DNA of 64,000 nucleotides from Engraulis encrasicolus (lineage: Eukaryota > Chordata > Actinopteri > Clupeiformes > Engraulidae). Made by a program: the position numbers and the translations under genes. A model generated the notes under the pieces. That model was not told the DNA's origin. It worked only from the letters and a program-made list of their open reading frames with translations, and made no database searches. The stretch lies in assembly GCF_034702125.1 (NCBI RefSeq), contig NC_085857.1, positions 49,488,810 through 49,552,809 on the forward strand, written 5' to 3'. This document shows positions 56,659-64,000 of the stretch, piece by piece. How positions within the stretch are numbered: the first letter of the stretch is position 1; each line of letters starts with the position of its first letter.

Positions 56659-56813
56659 CTCGGTCTGCGAATGATGATTCTCCTCTTTGGCCTCTCTGAA
56701 GTCCAGGCGATAGTTGGCACAGCATCCTTTATAAGCTTTGTGATACCACGGGCGGTCTTTACAAAACACTCCTTCTCAAAGTGCTCAGAGCAAACCTTGG
56801 TCTCAGTGTTGAT
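56659..56813 (-). CDS. THAP-domain gene, exon 2
   Basis: On the minus strand it runs from acceptor GGTTACAG to donor GTTAGT and begins in phase 0. It encodes INTETKVCSEHFEKECF, supplying the C-x2-H half of the THAP zinc site. AVPTI, the conserved motif closing the domain, comes next, followed by a basic tail (RPKRRIIIRRPR). It joins the exon at 57133 directly. The frame leaves two bases for a further exon, not securely found. Confidence 0.75.
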
Positions 56814-57132
56814 CTGTAACCATAAATACCAGGGTATGCATTTTAGTTCGTTAGCAAAACAACTTGATTTTGGCACAAGTAGGCCTATGCTACTGGTTCT
56901 GGTAGCACAAAATCAGTGGCCATCGGATCGCTTACCACACAATTAAAAGCCTAATCTTGAAATAGCGATCTGGAAATATAATATAAATGTAGCGTTGTGT
57001 AATTACACATTCATATTTTTTTATTTCACCGAGGCATTCGCGTCATTAGGCTACGTGAGTCATGACAAGTTTGGCGAGCTAGCTTATTTGTGCTAGCTGA
57101 TGCGTATGATTGAACATAATTTTGCATCTTAC

Positions 57133-57282
57133 CTTGAAATATGGACCAGGATCCCTCTTGATGTGATTTATACATTCACGGCGAAGTGCCTGCTCTTTGG
57201 GGAAACGGTGGAAAGTCTGTCCACGGAAGGATTTTTTTCTCTTTGAGGACGAACATTTGGGCACACAACAGTGAGGCGCCAT
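57133..57282 (-). CDS. THAP-domain gene, exon 1 (start codon)
   Basis: From ATG at 57282 to donor GTAAGA it encodes 50 residues: MAPHCCVPKCSSSKRKKSF, then HRFPKEQALRRECINHI. With exon 2 it gives a complete C2CH zinc finger (Cys5, Cys10, Cys58, His61), which binds DNA in THAP proteins. The Trp usually found after RFP...LRR is Cys37 here; TGG to TGT would do it. THAP domains occur in cellular regulators and in P, Kolobok and ISL2EU transposases. The location between inverted repeats favours a transposon origin, but a host gene cannot be excluded. Confidence 0.75.
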
Positions 57283-57631
57283 GACAGCTGGTGCGTTGCC
57301 GAATGTACCCCTGAAGTGTACCCCTCAACGTCTTTAGAACGTTCCGGGTGAATAAGGCGAACATAGACATAGCATATTGACACAATGTTTTCATCCACCA
57401 AAAAATAAAATGGGTTTACGAATAAAGAGGTGAATGCCCTTGTCAGCAGCAGCCGTGAGTTGCGTTTCAGTTGTGTTTCAAAGGTGGTCGGTTGCAGTCA
57501 CCGTAGCAACGATAGTCTATCAACAATTGAGATCTGAGATCTGTGTTTGACTATTATGGACTAAACAAACTTCCGCCTCATTTGTTATGCTAACCAGTGG
57601 GAGGAGATAATTTAAATATTCATATTTCTGC

Positions 57632-57755
57632 TCGCGCGCGTGAGGAAATTCATGTCACCTCTCGCGCGTGAGACGGTGTTTGCGCGCGCGTGGCAGCGTT
57701 TGCGCGCGCGCGCAGAGCAATTTCGCGCGCGCGACAGTGTCTACGCGCGCGCAGA
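57632..57755. repeat. CG-alternating tract, right arm
   Basis: Mirror partner of the tract at 48272-48410, with (CG)n runs such as GCGCGCGCGC. Between the two copies only small differences in run length are seen. Confidence 0.7.
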
Positions 57756-57839
57756 CTAAAATACCTCGCGTATGCAGTAAGTGGCGCTCGTGGATCTTTT
57801 GTCCCGATTATAACACCATATATGTGTCCCTACCGTAAC

Positions 57840-58324
57840 TTGCAGGTCATACCAAACCACAAACCCTGCACATATGCATGCTATGATTGGCCGCAGGTAG
57901 TCAGACAGGAGGTGTGTCAAGTCAGGAAAAACACAAAACTGAGCTTTTGTGCCAGCCAATTTCCAATACCAACCTATCCCCGTTTAAACATGTGACATTC
58001 TGAAAAAGTGCATGGTTCACAAAGACCTCATTATCTCCGCTTCTTGTGGAATTTAGTAGTTACCCGCCACGGTTTAACTTGGGTTTGCTTGGCAACAAAA
58101 GTTTGTAGAGACACACGGATTTCACCCACTAAAAGGACGAATTCTCCACTCTCAAACCAGCCATAATATAACATGTTTCAGTGACTCCATCACAAAATAT
58201 GCTGTGCCTCTGCAAAAAAAGCTTCAAAAAAGGGCTTAGAATGCCAGTATTCTACGACATAATTACATATTCAGCGCTGGTATTCAATGTGTTACATGAA
58301 TTAATGTATGGAATTATGTAGCTT
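57840..58324. other. Spacer, no gene
   Basis: Sequence just outside the right arm. No repeat or gene is recognised. Confidence 0.4.
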
Positions 58325-58606
58325 ATCGCTTCTCTGTCATTTGGCTAAGATCAAGTGTAGTGTCTGATCTAATATCTGATACGCCCCCTACCAAGAGAGA
58401 TACTGTTTTTGATATTTTTAATAAGGTCCCACCTTTAAAGTTTTTGAAGTTTCTAGAATGTATTGATGTTAAAAATGTAAAAATGTATTTAATCTCTTTA
58501 TTTATATGGTTGTTAATTTTGTAAATGTGATATGATGTTTTTTTTAATATCTGTATTGGCCATGATATAGCCATAGCGGCTGAAATGGCAATAAATGTAA
58601 ACAATC
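58325..58606 (+). mobile_element. SINE-like element with a U2 snRNA head
   Basis: It opens ATCGCTTCTCTGTCATTTGG then CTAAGATCAAGTGTAGTG, matching the 5' end of U2 snRNA with a few changes. After a gap of about 12 nt comes AATATCTGATACG. The rest of U2 (Sm site and 3' stems) is missing and is replaced by an unrelated AT-rich body ending TGAAATGGCAATAAATG, like a LINE/SINE tail. The branch-site-recognition word is GTAGTG in place of GTAGTA. It is therefore not a working U2 gene. No clear target duplication was found. Confidence 0.65.
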
Positions 58607-58821
58607 AATCTATCATATGTATCAGCTTACCTTTTTTTCAAAATAAATCACAATTCAGGGGTAACCAGAGCACAGCTGTATATGTCATGTGACCTACATT
58701 TGACCTTACGGTATGTCTAGTGTCAGATAAAGTCAAAGTCAAGTTAAAATGTAGGCCTATTTATGGAGCACTTTAAAATACAACAGAGATAGCTGACCAA
58801 AGTGCCGGACAGGATGATGAT

Positions 58822-59136
58822 ACTGTCTCATTTTTGGAAATAAGCTTATTTTACACCTTGCCTTGAGTTAAATAACAGGGTTTTACCGTTCTCCTATACT
58901 TTCAACCGTTCTCTGGGTATGGCAGTGCATATTTTACCTCCAAGCTAGCAGTTAACATTGAGTCCTATGAAACCAGTTAGCCGCCAGCTGGTCTCATAGG
59001 ACTCAATATTAACTGCTAGCGCGGAGGAAAAACTTGCACTGCCATACCCAGAGAACGGTAAGACCGTATTATTTAACTCAAAGGGAGGTGTAAAATAAGC
59101 GTATTTCCAAAAATGGGGCAGTATCACTTTAAGGAC
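58822..59136. mobile_element. Foldback MITE
   Basis: Two inverted arms of about 150 bp face each other. TACTGTCTCATTTTTGGAAA pairs with TTTCCAAAAATGGGGCAGTA, and CTGGGTATGGCAGTGC with GCACTGCCATACCCAG. The turn is at about 58980. No coding content. Confidence 0.75.
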
Positions 59137-59851
59137 CCCTTAAAACAAAAAGACAACAAAATAAACATAAATCAGTGTAATCTTTGAGCAAGAAAACATG
59201 AAACATGAAAAACATGAAACATTAAAAATACAGTGTGGCTCCGCTGTATTGGTGAAACTCCCTCAATTTCCCCTCTGGGATTAATAAAGTAAAGTCTAAA
59301 CTGTGGTTGGCCATTATACCAGTTCAAACTGTTTATGTGTCTTCACAGTACTGTATCTGGATCTTGAATCTTGAGTCTTGAATCACTTTGGTCAGTGAAG
59401 TCTATCCCCAAATTGGTAATGTATAAGATTTTAGAGCAGTCTTTTAAAGTTTCAGGAAATAATTAGCTAATCAAAGCAATGTGTGTAAATGAGTACGGAA
59501 TGCTGCCGCTGTACTGTGTCTGCTGTGTTATCAGAGTATTCCTTACTCACTAACAAACATCTGTTGACGTTTTAAATTCTTTTGTAATTTACTCTGTGAA
59601 GAGATTCATTGTACAGTGCCCCTGAAGGTATTCCTATTGGTTCTTGAAATCATTTTCTGAAGTCCAAAATAATATTTGTGTGTGTATGTGTTGCTGTTGA
59701 CTATTTATTTGAGTTGTATTTTTTTTGTGTCAGAGGTGGTCTCCGAACATTTGTGAAAATTTCGAGTTCGAGCCCCAAGTTGGAAAAGGTTGGGAACCCC
59801 TGACTAAATGTGTTAATGCTTAAAGTAGTCTTACCTAGAAATCTACTTGTC
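59137..59851. other. Spacer with a LINE/SINE-type tail
   Basis: CCCTCTGGGATTAATAAAGT at 59270-59289 resembles the 3' tail of fish non-LTR retrotransposons. No gene is seen. Confidence 0.4.
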
Positions 59852-59907
59852 AAGCTGCCCAGTGACATAGCTCTTCTGCCAGCTTGTCTACTGTGATAGT
59901 CCCTGAT
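59852..59907 (-). pseudogene. GIMAP C-terminal remnant
   Basis: On the minus strand, VDKLAEELCHWAA and a stop are encoded just before CTTGACAAG. The intact GIMAP at 60923 ends GDKLSEELCYWAA. About 56 bp are homologous; upstream of this the similarity ends. It is a fragment of a second GIMAP copy, located 1 kb beyond the 3' end of the intact one. It is too short to say whether it is a last-exon remnant or a local duplication. Confidence 0.7.
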
Positions 59908-60922
59908 ACATGGTCCTAAACACTCCTGGGATCAAGCATTTACAGAGGGACCATGCATTTCCGTTACTTAATCTCTGTTGATGCTTGTTGTAAGGGTCTG
60001 CATCTGCATACCACCTCCATGGTGACGGACTTTTGAACTGGCTGGCCAAGAGTTCACTGATGTCTATGTAGACACATTGTCCCACATCCATAAAACAATG
60101 TTTGCAATGTACCCCACCTCAACTTCTCCCCACCTGACCACCTACAGCTCACATGTGATGTTCTCCGTAGATCAAACTGGTGTGAGTTCATCGTCTTGTG
60201 AGTATTTGCATACGACTTGACTTTCATGGGTGTTTTTGATGGGAGGTCTGTGATGACATTGAGTTCTCGCTCTCGTGGGCAGCTGTTGCTGGGCAAAATC
60301 TGACTCAAAAGATAAACTGCTTAAACAACAGAGAAAATAGGGAGAAAAAGGGTAAGACTAGGTAGGTGACGGCGAGGAGGTAAGGACATACAGAGGTTTG
60401 GCAGTCTGTGTAGAAGGCATCCCATCATGCACTTCACTTCCTTTAAGCAAAAAAATGTGTAGCCTACCAAAAAATCATATGCTATGATATAATGGCACCC
60501 ACGTCATCACATTAATTTAATTGCCATTGGTGTGCACCACATGAAGATACAGTAGGCTACATGCAGCCTGAAAAGGTAGGCTACACAAAAACCAAACACA
60601 GAAAATAACATGGAGAGCAATACAGAGTAAAACGTAAATCACTTATGACAGTTGATGGGGTTCCTTCTTTCATGTGGTTAGTGAAAGTGGCTGCAGGCAT
60701 TCACGGTAACAGCCTGTAGTAGTCATGCACATTTGTCAAAGGCACGTATGCCTATGAGCTGCATTTCTATTTGCATAAAAGAGCCACATATTAAAATAGT
60801 TTCTGTCCATTAAATCCAACAAATCCAGTTTGTCTCTCATATACATAGGTTATATGAATTGAATATGTTCTTCACTGTGCCGTGACGCCATATCCAATCT
60901 GTATATCAGCACAATGTCATAG
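59908..60922. other. 3' flank of the GIMAP gene
   Basis: Presumed 3' UTR and spacer of the minus-strand GIMAP gene. No repeat of clear identity. A short minus-strand frame at 60054-60308 carries no motif. Confidence 0.35.
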
Positions 60923-61803
60923 TCAAGCTGCCCAGTAACATAGCTCTTCTGAAAGCTTGTCTCCTGTGAATGCCCCTCCTATAAACCCCACAGGTCCTGC
61001 AAACAGTGAATAAGCTAACCCCAGAGCAGCCCCGGCAACTGCCCCAATAGTTCCACACACCAAACGACGCTTATCGCGCTTTGCCTGTTTTTCTTCCTGT
61101 TCTCTGTCCCATCTGTCTCGTTCCTCTTTTCGAATCTTCTCATAATGCTCTTCTTTGCGATTCTCCTCCTCCTGCCTTCTTTTCTCTTCCTCTTCTCTCA
61201 TCTTCCTCTGTACTTCCTGGTACATGGCGTTTGTGTAGTGCATCCCCTCATTCTCTTTCACCATGATGTCTATCTTCTGTAGAAGCTCCATCACCTGAGT
61301 TTTGTCATCTTTCTCCTTGTTATTGAAAGCATGATATTGACCACTACAATTTCCTATCAGATGAAGAATCTTGTCATTGAATATGGCTTCCAATGTTTTA
61401 CCTTTCAGAGAATCAGCTCGGGTGAACAGCACCATGGTGAATTGGGCGGCTCTCTCACCAAAATTATTCTGGATCCACTTCACAGCATTTTCCTCCTCCG
61501 CAGTGAACCTCACATCTACCCGAATCACCAGCAAGAATACGTGAGGCCCAGGCACAGACAAGTTCACACACTTCTCGATCTCGCTTTTCAGCTCTTCTGC
61601 AGTCTTTTTTGTATCAAACAATCCAGGTGTGTCAACAATGGTGACGTTTCTTCCATCAACGATTGCACTTTCCTGACGTGATGCAGATGTGACCGAATTG
61701 AAGTTCATTTCCTCAGCGAAGGCTTCCTCTCTTTGCAGGATGGTGTTTCCTGTTGCACTCTTTCCTGATCCACTCTTCCCCACAAGAACAATCCTCAACT
61801 CCC
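60923..61803 (-). CDS. GIMAP-family GTPase, main (last) exon
   Basis: An 881-bp exon on the minus strand, from acceptor GGTTTCAG to a TGA stop. With one base from an upstream exon it encodes 293 residues. Counting from the codon at 61834, the AIG1-type GTPase has G1 GKSGSGKS (19-26), G3 DTPG (68-71) and G4 TRAD (138-141). A charged coiled coil (EEEEKRRQEEENRKEEHYEK) spans about 205-258, and the protein ends in a Gly/Ala-rich hydrophobic segment (TIGAVAGAALGLAYSLFAGP) that may anchor it in membrane. GIMAP proteins regulate lymphocyte survival in mammals and are expanded in fish. No ATG lies between the acceptor and the GTPase, so the start is in an unseen upstream exon. The frame is intact. 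Confidence 0.9.
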
Positions 61804-62281
61804 CTGAAACCAGATATCGTCGGCTTGCTACCAAAACCGCCCAAGTCCGATTTTGGGGTTTTCGGAAAACAGGGAAAAACTAGGCACCAAAGGGGGCGCC
61901 AAACATCAGTGGCGGTTCTAGGAAATCTGAGACCCTGCGCAAAGAGCAATTGTGAGTCCCCCCTAATCATTTTGGTCAAAGGAGATTTTTGCAGAACTCC
62001 CCTTTTTTACTCCCCTACCACATCTGCATCATCCTGTCATCATGTGTGTGTCATTGGTCCACTACAAACAGTACCAAGATGTTAATTTATTTTCTTTATT
62101 CATTTTGAGTGAAGCTGAAAGTCAAACATGAAATGGCTCCTAAGGAAAACAAAACACTTTAAAATAAATTATTGCGCTGCACATTATTTTGATAGTTATA
62201 CTATTCTTTTTTATTTTTATTCCAAACTTTAATCCTGTATATCGTCGGCTTGCTACCAAAACCGCCTAAGTCCGAATTTGG
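61804..62281. repeat. Duplicated repeat upstream of the GIMAP exon
   Basis: ATATCGTCGGCTTGCTACCA at 61814 recurs at 62239 with the following AAACCGCC and AGTCCGA words, over about 44 bp. ACTCCCCTACCACA...CTGCATCA also occurs twice (near 62010 and 62310). The first copy abuts the GIMAP splice acceptor. An hAT-like start CAGTGGCGGTTCTAGG lies at 61912 with no partner in the window. Confidence 0.6.
62158..62239. repeat. Inverted repeat shared with the right window edge
   Basis: The 80 bp including TTATTGCGCTGCACATTATT and CCAAACTTTAATCCTGTATA reappear inverted at 63922-64000, essentially identical. The second copy runs off the window, so the repeat may be longer. Confidence 0.75.
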
Positions 62282-63600
<1,319 letters not shown>

Positions 63601-63921
63601 AAGAAACCCCTAAAGGTGCTTGCTGTGAGCTGTAAATTACGCGCGTCACCGCGAGCGACCGACAGCACATGCTTGCTTCAAAAGCAGTTGACCAAGACGC
63701 AAAACGGACGCATTTGGCTGCCGTGTCCAACGCGCGCGAAATTGACATTAAATACGCACGTTAACGCGTTCATGAACGAATCGTGCACACGCTCGCGTAT
63801 CTTGCAGCAAGCATACCGGCACCTTAAGTGTTTAAGTTAAACAGTTAGACATAATGATCTTAATACATAGCATGCTAGATTGTTACAAGGTCTTCAAAAA
63901 TATTTCAATCATTCACCATAT
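63601..63921. repeat. CpG-rich repeat, possible MITE
   Basis: ACGCG, CGAGCG and GCGCGCG words are dense at 63638-63800, between AAAGGTGCTTGCTG on the left and CAGCAAGCATACCGGCACCT on the right, which are loosely inverted. It resembles an old MITE. No gene is seen. Confidence 0.35.
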
Positions 63922-64000
63922 ACAGGATTAAAGTTTGGAATAAAAATAAAAAAGAATAGTATAACTATCAAAATAATGTGCAGCGCAATAATTTATTTTA
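63922..64000. repeat. Right copy of the inverted repeat
   Basis: Reverse complement of 62158-62239, cut by the window edge. Confidence 0.75.

Larger units (their letters stand above)
47946..57839. mobile_element. 9.9-kb element or segment with CG-rich inverted arms
   Basis: It is bounded by GTAACGGTAGGGACAC at 47946 and GTGTCCCTACCGTAAC ending 57839. The arms at 48209-48545 and 57483-57816 are inverted copies of about 335 bp. GGACAAAAGGTCCACGAGCG on the left matches CGCTCGTGGATCTTTTGTCC on the right, and ATATTTAAAT, GGAGGAGAT and CGGAAG words follow in order. The left end also carries about 250 extra bp (47961-48208), probably a separate MITE. Flanks could be a TAA or a GTAAC target duplication. 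Inside lies a THAP-domain gene on the minus strand, which fits THAP-bearing transposons (P, Kolobok or ISL2EU types), but no catalytic domain was recognised. A large inverted duplication of non-transposon origin is the alternative. Confidence 0.5.

Noticed and set aside
58325..58383. Functional U2 snRNA gene
   Set aside because: Only the 5' third of U2 is present, with a deletion and a changed branch-recognition base, and no Sm site or 3' stem-loops follow.
61803..61834. GIMAP start codon in the extended frame
   Set aside because: The frame before 61803 lies in a repeat and begins with TTG, not ATG. An AG acceptor sits at the start of homology.

Overview
The window reads as teleost fish genomic DNA. 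It has spliced genes with GT-AG introns, a fish-type FISNA-NACHT-LRR-B30.2 receptor gene, a GIMAP GTPase, and very dense fish-type repeats: Tc1, hAT, TTAA-target elements, an L1-like LINE, tRNA-derived SINEs, microsatellites and foldback MITEs. The species cannot be told from the sequence. No bacterial-type operon, CRISPR array or phage gene is present.

Layout. 1-2473: repeats, mainly an hAT-like element with a perfect 8-bp target duplication. 2474-45812, + strand: one NLR gene whose start lies left of the window. Two short phase-1 exons are followed by a 1.76-kb FISNA/NACHT exon, two LRR exons, a 47-bp linker exon and a terminal B30.2 (PRY-SPRY) exon. The last intron is about 39.2 kb. All seven exons join in one frame (2990 bp, 996 residues plus stop once one upstream base is supplied), and a Tyr codon is split across the giant intron.

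That intron is a transposon graveyard. An intact Tc1 element with a full-length DD34E transposase sits near its 5' end. An eight-level nest occupies 11989-36261: hAT-like, then a TTAA-target element, an L1-like LINE, a second Tc1-like element, a higher-order tandem array, another TTAA element, a TA-flanked inverted-repeat element and finally a small hAT-like MITE. Several empty sites can be restored to the base. The array (about 18124-30640) has five higher-order units built from a 135-bp module carrying a tRNA T-arm/B-box-like motif plus fixed flanking blocks. A MULE-like element, two more hAT-like elements, a tRNA-derived SINE, a degenerate Tc1 element and a solo LTR fill the rest of the intron.

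45813-47945: probable NLR 3' end and repeat-poor spacer. 47946-57839: a segment of about 9.9 kb bounded by inverted repeats whose arms contain long CG-alternating tracts. It holds a two-exon THAP-domain gene fragment (minus strand) and two foldback Tc1-like insertions. 58325-58606: a SINE-like sequence headed by U2 snRNA. 59852-61803: a GIMAP GTPase exon (minus strand) and, beyond its 3' end, a remnant of a second GIMAP copy. 61804-64000: repeats, including a long CT microsatellite.

How the genes relate. The NLR is a predicted cytosolic receptor and the GIMAP an immune-associated GTPase, so the window may be part of an immune gene neighbourhood; this is inference. Every other recognisable coding sequence appears to be transposon-derived.
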